A DNA stretch of 64,000 bases from Channallabes apus (Eukaryota; Chordata; Actinopteri; Siluriformes; Clariidae). Each line of letters starts with the position of its first letter. Positions within the stretch are counted from its first letter, which is position 1. A program made the position numbers and the translations under genes. Location: assembly GCA_030522415.1 (NCBI GenBank), contig CM060104.1:13345229-13409228 (forward strand), in the 5' to 3' direction. A model generated the notes under the pieces. The model was not told the origin of the DNA, made no database searches, and worked only from the letters and a program-made list of their open reading frames with translations. Below are positions 1 to 11,752 of the stretch, in pieces.

Positions 1-83
1 AGTATGTATATGTGTGTGCAAAAGTGTACACACTCTGCGTCTATGAATAATGTTCAGGTTAAAATGTGTTGTACACAGCTTAC

Positions 84-191
84 CTTCTCTAGTCCTTCCT
101 CCTTCAGGCTGATCACATCCAGATCGAAATCTGTCCTTAAGCCATTGGTTTTGTTGAAATTTATCCGTCCGGTCAAGCCATCCCAGTGGGC
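84..191 (-). CDS. grik2: GRIK2 exon 8 (end of amino-terminal domain)
   Basis: This 108-nt, phase 0 exon encodes [18 protein letters not shown], then [18 protein letters not shown]. The acceptor is CACCTGCAG and the donor GTAAGC. The sequence matches the last strands of the kainate receptor amino-terminal domain just before the linker to the ligand-binding domain. NKT is a conserved N-glycosylation sequon. [21 protein letters not shown] is the GluK2 form. The next exon, which should begin with the linker toward the S1 segment, lies before base 1. Confidence 0.96.
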
Positions 192-616
192 CTGCAGGTG
201 TGAGAGAAATATTCATCAGCAGGCAGCGACAGCAAAGAAGATTCCATTCCTTTTTGGCAAAAACAGGAGAAATTCATAATTCATTGAAACACACAGCGCT
301 CACCTTCAAGCAGGCCACAGAAGCAGACACAGCTCTCACAGTCACACAGAAAGATCAATCTCAATAGTTCACACACAGATGGAGACAAAGACACATTTAA
401 GAGCATTTTTCTAGGACTTCTTGAGCATTTGCTTATTTCTAAACATAGAAAGAGATCTGAGCAGATATGAGATTCTTTAGTGAGATCTTTTCTCTGGGGT
501 AGATACCTTTTTTTAAAAGCATAATATGTCATTTATTCATATAAGGGTATATTGCACCATCTTGGCACAAATTGTTTACCTATAACAACTTTTGGTACTG
601 TACAGTATATGCTTTC

Positions 617-797
617 GGTTAGGCTAACTGGCGTTCCCAAATTGCCCGCAGTGTGTGAATGAGTGTGTGAGTGTGTGTATGTGTGCCCTGCGATGGATTG
701 GCACCCTGTCCAAGGTGTCCTAAGTCTCCTAGAATAGGCTCCAGGTCCCCGCGACCCTAAATACAGGATAAAGCGGTATAGAAGATGAGTGAATGAG
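617..797 (+). mobile_element. 5'-truncated tRNA/V-type SINE
   Basis: It begins inside the SINE (GGTTAGGCTAACTGGCG), passes through the TG-rich stretch and the CCTGCGATGGATTGGCACC block, and ends in GGATAAAGCGGTATAGAAGATG plus GTGAATGA. The parts match the full-length copy at 11388-11752. The tRNA head and V-core are missing. Confidence 0.85.
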
Positions 798-1039
798 GTT
801 CCTTTTTATGTTTTCACTGAAATGTGCCGTAAATGTGTCCTATGGTGTGACATTGAACGAATGAGAGAAAAATGTCTTACATAATATACAGATTGAATGA
901 GACAGATTTACCTTATTTTTAGACACTTATTTACATTTAGTGTATGCATTAAGAATAAAGTGAAAGGTAAACGTATTGAAGTACTTTTATTTAACGTTGA
1001 ATACTCTAAGAAGAAAAATTTAAGTTTAATGATTATTAA

Positions 1040-1092
<53 letters not shown>
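1040..1092. repeat. (ATA)n microsatellite
   Basis: About 17 uninterrupted ATA/AAT units. It lies in intron 7 and is not linked to any recognisable element. Confidence 0.95.
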
Positions 1093-1096
<4 letters not shown>

Positions 1097-1872
1097 TTCT
1101 TATTAACATTAGACAGTAGGCAATTGAGCCGTTGTATCCTGAGATAACATTTCTGGAAACTGTGGGGTTGTGTGTAGAATAGACCCAAGTGCCTTTTCTC
1201 TTGCAATGTGCTGTTCATTTTTCACTTTTTGTGCAGTTCATTCTACTTCTTTTTGGCACCAAGTTGATATTGATGACACTTTGGTTTTTTTGACACTTTG
1301 TAAAAGATATAGGTTTCTGAAAAAAAAACAGCTGAAAATATTTCAATTCATATAACCCTTGTATTTAAACTAATTGAAAATAGTCAATGAAATAATAACA
1401 AGGAGTCAAACAAATGTTTAATTATTTAACATGACTTTTTTTTTTTATCTTGTCCTCTTGTGTGACATTTTTTTCCTGAAGTGTGATGGTACAGATGTTA
1501 CATCAGGAGACATTTATTGAAAGGAAATTTCAGCCTTTTGTGTTAGTTACTGACCTTGCTATTCCCAGTTATCCTGTCATTCAAAGTTAGCAGAATTGCA
1601 CAATTGTATGTAAATATGTAGTTTAACATTAAGTTTGACAATTTTAATAAAAAATATATATTTTAGCTGTGTCACACCAATGGCCAAAAAAGTAACACAT
1701 TACCACATAACCAAAATAAAGTGGAATAAACAATTCTAAGACAAAAACGTTCGAATTCACTTGGGACTTCACTATCTTGACCTCGAATTGTGTACTTCAA
1801 CTAAATAGAGTTTATGAAACATGGTTTTCAATGACAAATTGTACAGTATATAATGTTCCTTTTAGAAATATA

Positions 1873-3491
1873 CAGTGGTGTGAAAAACTATTTGCCCCCC
1901 TCTTGATTTCTTATTCTTTTGCATGTTTGTCACACAAAATGTTTCTGATCATCAAACACATTTAACTATTAGTCAAAGATAACACAAGTAAACACAAAAT
2001 GCAGTTTTTAAATGAGGGGTTTTATTATTTAGGAAGAAAAAAAATCCAAACCTACATGGCCCTGTGTGAAAAAGTAATTGCCCCCTGAACCTAATAACTG
2101 GTTGGGCCACCCTTAGCAGCAATAACTGCAATCAAGCGTTTGCGATAACTTGCAACGAGTCTTTTACAGCGCTCTGGAGGAATTTTGGCCCACTCATCTT
2201 TGCAGAATTGTTGTAATTCAGCTTTATTTGAGGGTTTTCTAGCATGAACCGCCTTTTTAAGGTCATGCCACAACATCTCAATAGGATTCAGGTCAGGACT
2301 TTGACTAGGCCACTCCAAAGTCTTCATTTTGTTTTTCTTCAGCCATTCAGAGGTGGATTTGCTGGTGTGTTTTGGGTCATTGTCCTGCTGCAGCACCCAA
2401 GATCGCTTCAGCTTGAGTTGACGAACAGATGGCCGGATATTCTCCTTCAGGATTTTTTGGTAGACAGTAGAATTCATGGTTCCATCTATCACAGCAAGCC
2501 TTCCAGGTCCTGAAGCAGCAAAACAACCCCAGACCATCACACTACCACCACCATATTTTACTGTTGGTATGATGTTCTTTTTCTGAAATGCTGTGTTACT
2601 GTTACGGCAGATGTAACGGGACACGCACCTTCCAAAAAGTTCAACTTTTGTCTCATCGGTCCACAAGGTATTTTCCCAAAAGTCTTGGCAATCATTGAGA
2701 TGTTTTTTAGCAAAATTGAGACGAGCCTTAATGTTCTTTTTGCTTAAAAGTGGTTTGCGCCTTGGAAATCTGCCATGCAGGCCGTTTTTGCCCAGTCTCT
2801 TTCTTTTGGTGGAGTCGTGAACACTGACCTTAATTGAGGCAAGTGATGCCTGCAGTTCTTTAGATGTTGTCCTGGGGTCTTTTCTGGCCTCTCGGATGAG
2901 TCGTCTCTGCGCTCTTGGGGTAATTTTGGTCGGCCGGCCACTCCTGGGAAGGTTCACCACTGTTCCATGTTTTTGCCATTTGTGGATAATGGCTCTCACT
3001 GTGGTTCGCTGGAGTCCCAAAGCTTTAGAAATGGCTTTATAACCTTTACCAGACTGATAGATCTCAATTACTTTTGTTCTCATTTGTTCCTGAATTTCTT
3101 TGGATCTTGGCATGATGTCTAGCTTTTGAGGTGCTTTTGGTCTACTTCTCTGTGTCAGGTAGCTCCTATTTAAGTGATTTCTTGATTGAAACAGGTGTGG
3201 CAGTAATCTGGCCTGGGGGTGACTACAGAAATTGAACTCAGGTGTGATAAACCACAGATAAGTTATTTTTTAACAAGGGGGCAATCACTTTTTCACACAG
3301 GGCCATGTAGATTTGGAGGTTTTTTTCTCCCTTAATAACGTAAACCTTCATTTAAAAACTGCATTTTGTGTTCAATTATGTTATCTTTGACTAATAGTTA
3401 ACGGTTTTTGATGAGCAGAAACATTTAAGTGTGACAAACATGCAAAAGAATAAGAAATCAGGAAGGGGGCAAATAGTTTTTCACACCACTG
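1873..3491 (-). mobile_element. Tc1-like DNA transposon, apparently complete (copy 1)
   Basis: This 1619-bp element is flanked by TA dinucleotides (1871-1872 and 3492-3493), the Tc1/mariner target duplication. Both ends begin CAGTGGTGTGAAAAACTATT, and the inverted repeats continue with scattered mismatches for about 210 bp. Each repeat carries an inner copy of the terminal motif (GTGTGAAAAAGT then AATTGCCCCC or GATTGCCCCC), the IR/DR layout of Sleeping Beauty-type elements. It encloses one uninterrupted transposase frame. The family resembles the Passport/PPTN lineage from memory, which is not confirmed. Confidence 0.95.
2091..3113 (-). CDS. Tc1-like transposase, intact, DD34E
   Basis: A 340-residue cut-and-paste transposase, the usual full length for this family. 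It starts MPRSKEIQEQMRTKVIEIYQ, with a paired-like helix-turn-helix DNA-binding region (about residues 1-115) and a GRPTK motif at 59-63. The catalytic core shows Asp153 (LWTDETKVELFG), the glycine-rich GGGSVMVWG at 188-196, Asp244 (VLQQDNDPKHTS) and Glu279 ([11 protein letters not shown]), with 34 residues between the last two. These numbers coincide with Sleeping Beauty's triad. There is no internal stop or frameshift. THKRKR-type variation (STKRKRLGK, where copy 2 has STIRKRLGK) and YICRNS are possible weak spots. It probably acts in the nucleus on its own inverted repeats; activity is not shown by sequence. Confidence 0.93.
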   Translation of the reverse strand: MPRSKEIQEQMRTKVIEIYQSGKGYKAISKALGLQRTTVRAIIHKWQKHGTVVNLPRSGRPTKITPRAQRRLIREARKDPRTTSKELQASLASIKVSVHDSTKRKRLGKNGLHGRFPRRKPLLSKKNIKARLNFAKKHLNDCQDFWENTLWTDETKVELFGRCVSRYICRNSNTAFQKKNIIPTVKYGGGSVMVWGCFAASGPGRLAVIDGTMNSTVYQKILKENIRPSVRQLKLKRSWVLQQDNDPKHTSKSTSEWLKKNKMKTLEWPSQSPDLNPIEMLWHDLKKAVHARKPSNKAELQQFCKDEWAKIPPERCKRLVASYRKRLIAVIAAKGGPTSY

Positions 3492-4059
3492 TATGGATGA
3501 AATAAATGACAATTTAAATATACTTTTTTTTTAATGTTAGAGGTATTCGTAAACATTTAATTTAGTTTTTTGTAATATATAAACATTATAATTTATGAAT
3601 CCAGCCTTGAGACAGGCACACCATAGGACAATTTTGAGGCTTGACAAAAAAAAAAGTCTAGTAACAAAGTTGTTGTTGTTTTTTTTTACATGTAAACTAA
3701 AGAAATGCTTGACAATTTACAACATTTTAAATGATGAAAATACTAATTATGTAAATTTTTGTCTTGAGGGACATTGGAAATGCCATGTCACATCAACAAC
3801 CAATACAATTTTTCATACCCTTTTAAGTTCTCCACATATTGTTATGTTTCAGACTTTCAGAAATGTACAGTATCACGTTATTTTAAGAGCATTGAGATCA
3901 GCTGTTCTGGAATAGTTCTTGCAAGAACAATATACTGCAGAGGAGAAGTTCACTTATTTACGGTATATATATATATTTTTTTACTTTGTCCTGAGAGCTC
4001 TGTTTGCTCTGAAAGCGCTCTTAAGTTTACTGTCACATTTCCTTTCCATTTCCACCTTC

Positions 4060-4120
4060 CTGACGCAACCCTCCCATTTTATCCGATCTTGGGACCATCA
4101 CTTAATACTGAACCACCCTA
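4060..4120 (-). mobile_element. Scrap of SINE/LINE shared module
   Basis: The stretch CTTCCTGACGCAACCCTCCC followed by a CTTGGGACCA block matches, on the minus strand, the middle of the SINE at 9516-9753 (GGGAGGGTTGTGTCAGGAAG). It has no ends or target duplication. Confidence 0.5.
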
Positions 4121-4248
4121 TTTTTCCCCTATGGTTTATAAGTCTTAACGTCTGCATTTCAGCCATGGCTGCATCCCTCATTCCTGACATGTTCCTGACT
4201 GCACCATGCTCTTAAGAACAGAATTTTCATTTAACGAAATTAGGTACT

Positions 4249-4310
4249 CACTCACTCACTCACTCCTCTTCTACAGTATACCGCTTTATCCTGTATTCAG
4301 GGTCGCAGCT
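4249..4310 (-). mobile_element. SINE 3' tail fragment
   Basis: (ACTC)n followed by TATACCGCTTTATCCTGTAT and TCAGGGTCGC is the reverse complement of the 3' end of the V-type SINE family in this window. Only about 60 bp remain. Confidence 0.75.
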
Positions 4311-4499
4311 AAATTAGGTAAATTCAATAAAAATTAATAATGGGAAAATTCGCTGTGGATATGTTAAAGTAATTAAGTGCATTAAAAACTTCTTTTAGTA
4401 AAACAGGAATAATATCAATAGGTTACAGATAGACAGACTGACTAGGCCAAAATGATTAGTCATTATTAAAGCATTGTATTTTTCCATGTTTATTGTGTG

Positions 4500-6310
4500 G
4501 GTTTAAAATCAAATCCATATGTCAGTAAGACAATGTAATTGTCTGAATTATAGGATGCTGGGTCTCCATTTTTATTTTCATTATGCTACATGATAGTCCT
4601 AACAGTTTATTCCCTAGTGCAACTGTTTTGTTTTTATGTTTTGCTTTGGTTCATAAAAATGCTTGTTAATAAAGATTTTCACATTTAAATCTTCACATCT
4701 GTGGATCCCTGACATAAGACTGGATCTTCATCAGGATGTAATAGGCAAGAGAAGGATGCAAGACATCACCTGGAGCATGCAGGTGTTCAGCACCATTCAC
4801 TTTACTTAGGTGAATGTATGTAAGGAAATTCCATTTCTGTATGGTGGGGTCAGGTTGCCTTATTCTCCAGTGTCAGTATTACAAATACAGCCTGGCACAT
4901 CCCAAGCCTGGAGCCCAATAATGTATACAAGTCATGCTCTCTCTGTTCATTGGATGGCATGGCTGCTGGCACAAAGCCTAGTTGCCAAATATCACTTCAG
5001 CCTGGGGAGTTGATTAAACTGTTTAAGAGAGTGTTCCTGTAAATCTTATTTTTTGGATTGGGGGTTATAGCTGGTAAGATGGCCAGTGTAGGTTCTGTGC
5101 ATGATCCAGTGGAGGTCCCTTGTACAGAACTCCTGGGTGTATAGGCTTCTTTAACAAAGAGCTGACAAAGGGCTCACACAGCACCAGGGTGTCCATGGTA
5201 AGGTAAACAGGATGGATTCAGGAGGGCTGCCTGGAAGCTCCATCACTCAGATCCCCACTTCCTGCCCTCTGAAGGTGAACTTCAGGTGGAAGAAGGTGGA
5301 AGGTGAAATCTCCAAAGCCCTGCTACCAGCCCATTTTATCCCTTGATTGACTCCAGCCAAGGCCTGCTCTGCCTGAGCCAAGCCTTTCTCTCCCCATGTT
5401 ATTCCCTGCCCTGCCTGAGTAATGCCCTGTTGTGCCTGCACCATGCACTTTTCTAATTTGGCCAGTCCATCCCCTGCTCCATACAATGTGCCTGCTATGC
5501 TTCCTATGCCCTTTGTTTGCCCCTCCTGAAAACTTCTAATATGTTCAACTCACCCCACCTACTGTAAAGGGATCAAAAATGTCATCCTGCTGGCACCACC
5601 TGCTGAGTTTGGGGATTAGCTCTGCCTGCCAGATAAGAGAAAATTGTGCTGATGCTGACATTATGCTCTGGTCAGGCTCTTGTCAGAGGCCCATGAGACA
5701 GCCTTTCCCATCCTGAGGTTTAGCAGAGTGTCATTCAAGCCCTTGATGGAGAGCTACAAAGCATGCTCACCTGTCCCAAGCTCCAGTGAAGAACTTGGTG
5801 AGTACCCATGGCAGGCTCCAGCACTCAAAACTGTAACCTGACACCCACATTCAGTCCTGACTCATGCCTATATCTTGTCATGGCTTTTTCTCTTGCCGTC
5901 AAAGGCCACATCTACTGCCTGTTTTGTATGGGGAATTACATTTTGTGTTGCAGTATCCTTACAGTAGATCACAGTTTACAGATCAGAGTTCAATTACTTC
6001 TTGGTCATAATTATGTTTAGTTGTTTCTTGTTTACCCATCATAGAGTTCTTAGTTAAGTGCCCTGTGTTTCTGTGTTTGTTGCCTCGCTTTAAAATTTCA
6101 TTTCAATTATATGTAAATGTATTGGTAATACATTCTAATCATCATTATCTTGAGATACTGGGTCTTTTTTGTCTTCATTGTGCTTTTTCCTAATGCTAGT
6201 CATTTAGTCCTAAATGTATTACAATAGTTTTGTGTTTTTTGTTTTGGCTTGGTTTATTAAATTGTTCGTTAATAAAGTGTTTCCTCCATTTACATCCTCA
6301 ATTGTGTGCA
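4500..6310. repeat. Possible decayed LTR-like direct repeat pair
   Basis: About 4530-4700 and 6150-6310 share, in the same orientation and order, a CTGGGTCT block, TTCATTATGCT or TTCATTGTGCT, TAGTCCTAA, TTTTGTTTTTATGTTTTG or a similar T/G run, and TTAATAAAG. They look roughly 70% alike by eye. The 1.4 kb between them has no gag or pol that I can read. A degenerate non-autonomous LTR element would explain it, but chance AT-rich similarity is not excluded. Confidence 0.3.
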
Positions 6311-6877
6311 TCACACAGTTAAAAGCAGTTTTAAATATTCCACTTGCTACTCCTACGAAATTGAATTCTGCAGTTTCTGTTACAAATTTTCCTACTACCT
6401 ACTGTTTATACAAATTATATGAGTATTTAGAGATCAGGTGTGCAGAGCAAAACACTTCTTTTTAGAGTTCTGCTCCAGAATATTGTTTGTTGCGATGCTT
6501 CTAGTTTGAGCACAAAAGAGCTGAAAAGAGGCCAGAGGAGCTGAGAGCTAAGGTTAGAGTGGTGAGATTTGAGCTGATCTGTGCTGTAGCAGTTCTTTGT
6601 GCTTTAATGTGTCAGAATCCTGTGCAGTACATGACAGTGGTCTAAGCCAGCCTGTGATATCATGCAGGGAATGCCCAGGGTCTTAGCCAGTCTAAATTTA
6701 ACCTGCAGACTCCTGCACTGACTGCCAGGGGTCAGATTAGACAAGCTTTTTTCCCAAACTGGCATGTGGCAGAGTAATTCATTTTCAGTGGGAGGGCTGT
6801 TCTAAGAAGCAGAAGGTAAGGTAAAAGATAAGAGGTATGATCTCTTATAAGTCAGAGTGTTAAATGTGGTAAAGTAC

Positions 6878-7021
6878 CTCTTTGATGAGCGTCATGAAGC
6901 GGTTACCAAAGCGCCAAGGTTTGTGCCGGTTACACTGGAGAGAGCTGACCGTGATCTGAGGAGATTGCTGCACTGCTACGGCCACTACATGCACTGCATC
7001 GTACATCAGCGCTGCATCCGT
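6878..7021 (-). CDS. grik2: GRIK2 exon 7 (amino-terminal domain)
   Basis: This 144-nt, phase 0 exon encodes [20 protein letters not shown], then [18 protein letters not shown] and [10 protein letters not shown]. The Cys in SSLQCNRH is the known disulfide partner of the Cys at the start of exon 3. The acceptor ends TGCCTTTAG after a T/G-rich rather than strongly pyrimidine-rich tract. The donor reads GAG then GTACTT, which departs from GTRAGT at positions +4 and +5, so it looks weak. DAVHVV and VAVQQ fit GluK2 best. It joins in frame with exon 6 (ending GFMT) and exon 8 (starting AHWDG). Confidence 0.97.
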
Positions 7022-8880
7022 CTAAAGGCATACAAACACACAAACACCACCATATTACTCTTATGCACTGATATCAGTTCTTTTCTGTTAGGGAAAAAAA
7101 ACATTACTTTTCATGTTAATTGAGGTAGTAAAATAAGTCACCATCACTGGCTGTATGTAAGTGAAATAATGGCATTAGCAGATTGGCAAGAGCTGTACAG
7201 TAGGTGCAAGTATTTGACAGTTCAATGTTAGACATGTTTGTATGCATCCAATATTGTAAAACTGTCATTCCACAGGACAAAAAAGCGAAAAAAAAAAATC
7301 TAATTAGTGTTTGTCTCAGATGATTGGAAAGCAATCACCACAACCCTCAACATTTGTTGGTATGGAAATCATGCCTAGGGGTGTGTCAGAAATCACTATC
7401 CTGTTGAATAAATCATGGCCAAGCCTGTCATTTCCAGCTTTTTCTCTCTGATTGTCTACCCGCAAGCATTAGGACTAAAGACAGCTCTGCTGCAATAATA
7501 TGGGAGAATCACTTGGGGGATGTTTCCGTGTTTGTGCTGATATCAATCAAAGAACAATCAGGATGGCTGAGGATATATTGGCTAAAAGCTCATCAGTCTC
7601 TTTGGGCAGCCCCATTATTAGAGCAAACTGCTTTCCCTTACCAAATGCATATCTGAACTTGGACTTCCTGTCCCCAAACTGTCTAAATGTCTCGAAACAA
7701 GAAAGAACCAACAATTCAAGCCTAGGAGTACAGGTCTTCTATATTACTGTTTAAGAACCTCTTGAATCGTGCACACAGGACAATAAGATGTGAACACCTA
7801 GAAAACCGGTTAGGTGAACAAGGTGTTGAAAAGTGTTACACACAATAAAAGCTATATTTGAGATAGCTCATCTGTGGACTCCTAAAAAGCAGAGCCTGGA
7901 GGAACCGTTCTGAACAATTGCTGATCAGAATGCCTGTAGCTGTGTGCTATCTGTGCATGTGAATGTAAGTGTGAAAGGACATGAATGATCTGCCTCTCAC
8001 TAATACAGACTGTAGCGCCTTATACATTTGTTTGCGATACCAAGCCTCTCAATCAATCAGGGCTAGATTGAACTGTAAAGTGGCAGCTGCTAGTCTGAGA
8101 AAGAGTCTGAGATAACAGGAAGACAATGTCAGAGGCCATGATTTCGCTCTAGACTTTATTCATCCACCCGCTCATCTAACCCTCCGTGATCATCGCAGCC
8201 GAAGAGTCCCTGGGGAGACATGTATGCTGGCCTGTCAGATGAGACGGTACTAGCTCTCAGCGGCATTGCTGCCCATCTGCAGAAAGCACACGTCACACTC
8301 AGTCATAGCAAAAATCCGATGAACGCTGCATGCTCATCATGAATAATAAATAAGTAATAATACCAGAGGAGCTGGAGACAAGGCCTACTACTGAATACTG
8401 AGTGAACACTGTCATTCTCTCCACTGTGACTTCTACCAACATAGAACAGTAGCATAGTATCAAAGCCTACATGGTACATGGTGCATACAGTCTCTTCTGG
8501 GAGGCATGCTTTGGTGTGTGTTCAACAGTTGTTGAATATATTTCATAATGTCTTTAAAACATATAAGAGACAGACAGAATAGCAGGCCAAAAGGCAGTCA
8601 GAGGGATAGAACTACATACTGATCACCAGGGGCCACTAACAGAAAAAGGTGTGGGTTGAAACGACATCCCCTGCATTTTAAAAAGGTCTTTGCATTTCCG
8701 GAGAACTGGGTAATGTATTACGGCATATTCGTGGTGGATTTAACATCTAAAAACAAACTGGCACAAATGCCAGTAGCATATGTACAGTATGTATATGCAT
8801 GTATTTATAGAAGGATGGATTGATGGATGCATACAGTAGATGTTTTATTTCTACATTGTAAAATAATGTGGGAGGATATC

Positions 8881-9123
8881 CTAAATATGCAATAATCTTC
8901 TTTGAACAGTTGATATTGAAATGCTTCTGCTACTTGCGCTCGGTGAAGACTTAATAACGGCACTAATCTGAGGTGCTGTTAATTGATGTTTTTTTAGGCT
9001 GGTAAATCTAAATGAACTTCTTAAGTTTTGGTCTTGCTTTCCTGAGATGGTCTTCATGAGAGCCAGCTTCATCATGGTGTTTGATGTGTTTTGCAAATGC
9101 ACTTGACAGTAATGTTCTTGCAA
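8881..9123 (-). pseudogene. Tc1-like transposase N-terminal fragment
   Basis: The minus-strand frame reads KKHQLTAPQISAVIKSS followed by SSRSISISTVQRRLL. This resembles the second helix-turn-helix of another Tc1 lineage (typically ...LTAPKIRxxIN...SxSTVxRRL). The catalytic domain is absent, and no inverted repeats are visible around it. It belongs to a lineage different from the elements at 1873 and 18611. Confidence 0.65.
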
Positions 9124-9172
9124 AAATTATTCCAGAATAGTTGACCTTCATGTCATAAAATAACAACTCACT

Positions 9173-9200
9173 GTTGTTGTTGTTGTTGTTGTTGTTGTTA
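9173..9200. repeat. (TTG)n microsatellite
   Basis: About nine GTT/TTG units followed by TTATTG variants. Confidence 0.9.
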
Positions 9201-9515
9201 TTGTTATTAATTGCCTAATGTTTAATTACCTAATGTCATATATTTTTTGATAGTATTTTTTTAATCCAGTATTGTTCTAGGATGCAGACAATAAATGTAA
9301 ACTTGTTTTAAAACTTTACTTTATAGTACTATATGACTGTTTGTTGTTATTTTTTAAGGAATCATGAACCCTATTATTTCATACATTTTGCACCTACATT
9401 GACATCTACACCTACATGGAAGAAGCCAATTAGCTATTGTACTTGTTATTTACAAGCAAAACAAACAGGCAGTTAATGTAATTTTTTTTAAGATTGTAAG
9501 AAGTTTGAAAGTCAG

Positions 9516-9753
9516 TTGTTGGTCTTTCGTCTGCTCCCGGCAAGGGGTCGCCACATCGGAATATCCAGTCTGCTCAACGGCTTGGCACAGGTTTTACGCT
9601 GGATGCCCTTCCTGACACAACCCTCCCATTATATGGCTTGGGACCAGCACTGCATGCAGTGACTGGGGGATTTGGGCACTGGCTGGGAATCGAACCCGGG
9701 CCTTCCGCATGGCAGGCGAAACACCTACCACAGAGCCACCAGTGCCCTAAGAC
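9516..9753 (-). mobile_element. tRNA-derived SINE, second family, with 13-bp target duplication
   Basis: On the minus strand it begins GGGCACTGGTGGCTCTGTGG, with the tRNA-like B box GGTTCGATTCC, then GGGAGGGTTGTGTCAGGAAG, GGCATCCAGCGTAAAACC and TGTGGCGACCCC. The tail resembles the zebrafish DANA/Mermaid type as I remember it. It is flanked by a perfect 13-bp duplication, GTTTGAAAGTCAG, at 9503-9515 and 9754-9766. Confidence 0.9.
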
Positions 9754-10196
9754 GTTTGAAAGTCAGCAAGTTATTATTATTAAGTTATTATAAGTCATTA
9801 CATTGCCATGTAGTATGAAATAGTATGTGAACAAAAAAATTAAGCCTTAAAATAGCTGTCAATGTTCCATCCATGGTTTATTTGAATATTTACAGTATGT
9901 TTAATACTCCTTTAATTTCATATTTAGCATTATTTCGTCTTTAATTCAATGTTTGAATCAGTGAGTTACTGACTAATCTATATTAGGTTATGCATGTTAT
10001 CAGGTGGATGAATCTGCCATTATGTATATAAAGTGTTATATACTTTATCCCGCCTGCTTGGAGAAAGAGTGCCTACTGTATGGTGTCCAAGTAGGGAGAC
10101 AAACAACGGAGGCAGCGGCCTATTGTAAACACATGCTCAGGAAGAACTGCGTAGGGTCTTTTAGATAACCCTGGGTCGTTGAAATAACACTGGCTC

Positions 10197-10500
<304 letters not shown>

Positions 10501-11387
10501 CGCGTGTAAATGCATATAAGGAGGGCAATGACATTAAAGCAGTGGAAGGAAACTGACAATTTCCCATTTAACACCCCATTGAGTTCTGGGTTATTCCATG
10601 TCGTGGCTAGAACCAAGATGGTGGCAGTACCTCACCCGTTTCACAATAACACCCCTCCTTCTTCTCTCCACAATGGAGTCAGGGAGTATAGACATGCTGT
10701 GCTGTGATGGGAAAAGCCATCGTGCTCTCATTCTTGAGAACTAACAGTGATCTACCTCCATACCTACTGGCATTATGTAAAAAAAAAAGTCTGGTTATTT
10801 GAAAAACAAGTTAAAATAACCAGACATTTTGATTATCAGTGGATAAAATGTGCTGTGACACATTTATTTCGCAACAAATGTCATCATGTGTTTTAAAATG
10901 TGTTTTTGAAGGGAAAAGTTAGGAAATCAGACAGAAATATCAGGGTAATTATTAGAAATAGAAACAGTATCTGGCCTAGACCTGTTTGCCAAACAAAGAA
11001 CCAGCAAACTCAATTAAAAGGCCGATTTCCCTCAGGAAGCAAGGCGATGTGAAATTATCCCTGCCTGTTAAACCTGTCACTTCATTTCACTCTAATTATT
11101 CCTTCTGATCCCAGGGACCTTTTAGCTAATTGTTTTTTCCTCCTTCTACTTTATCATGTTTGATGTCACAGGAAAAAGCTGCTGTGTGGCTTTAAACACA
11201 CACATTTTTAGAATAAAATGGGGATTTCAAGGCCTCTTTAAGGTTCCTGTTAATAAGGAACTGTTAAACTTTTTTTTTAAGTTTAACATGTTTTACTTAG
11301 ACACCTTTCTGATAGTGATCCCCATTTTAGACATTCTTGCACAGAGAACCAACAACATTTAGTTTTTTGACGAATTAAACACTTTTC

Positions 11388-11752
11388 GGCGGCGCGGTGG
11401 TGTAGTGGTTAGCACTGTCGCCTTGCACCTCCAGGGTCTGGGTTCGATTCCCCGGCCAGGCTCGATTCCCGTCTCTGTGTGCATGGAGTTTGCATGTTCT
11501 CCCCGTGCTTGGTGGGTTTCCTCCGGGTACTCCGGTTTCCTCCCACAGTCCAAAGATATGCAGGTTAGGCTAATTGGCGTTCCCAAATTGCCCGTAGTGT
11601 GTGAGTGTGTGTATGTGTGTGTGCCCTGCGATGGATTGGCACCCTGTCCAGGGTGTACCCCGCCTAGTGCCCGAAGTCTCCTGGGATAGGCTCCAGGTCC
11701 CGCGACCCTAAATACAGGATAAAGCGGTATAGAAAATGAATGAATGAATGAA
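11388..11752 (+). mobile_element. Full-length tRNA/V-type SINE with target duplication
   Basis: This 365-bp copy can serve as the window's reference. It starts GGCGGCGCGGTGGTGTAGTG (tRNA A-box region), continues with GGTTCGATTCC (B box), a V-type core (GCATGTTCTCCCCGTG, then TCCGGTTTCCTCCCACAGTC), a TG-rich stretch, GCGATGGATTGGCACCCTG, and ends GGATAAAGCGGTATAG plus (ATGA)n. A perfect 12-bp duplication, TAAACACTTTTC, flanks it at 11376-11387 and 11753-11764. The host pol III promoter elements appear intact. Confidence 0.96.

Larger units (their letters stand above)
192..6877 (-). other. grik2: GRIK2 intron 7
   Basis: This 6.7-kb intron lies between exons 7 and 8. It holds a 5'-truncated SINE (617-797), an (ATA)n array, an intact Tc1-like transposon (1873-3491), scraps of SINE (about 4060-4120 and 4249-4310), and a pair of decayed LTR-like direct repeats around 4500-6310. 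I see nothing recognisable in 192-610, 1100-1870, 3500-4050 or 6320-6870. Confidence 0.9.

Noticed and set aside
5247..5486. A repeat-like frame rich in GITQAGQGI-type units
   Set aside because: Resembles no known protein and lies within a possibly decayed LTR-like segment.
11388..11480. A tRNA gene
   Set aside because: The A- and B-box-like sequences belong to the head of a SINE with a V-core, (ATGA)n tail and target duplication, not a foldable tRNA.
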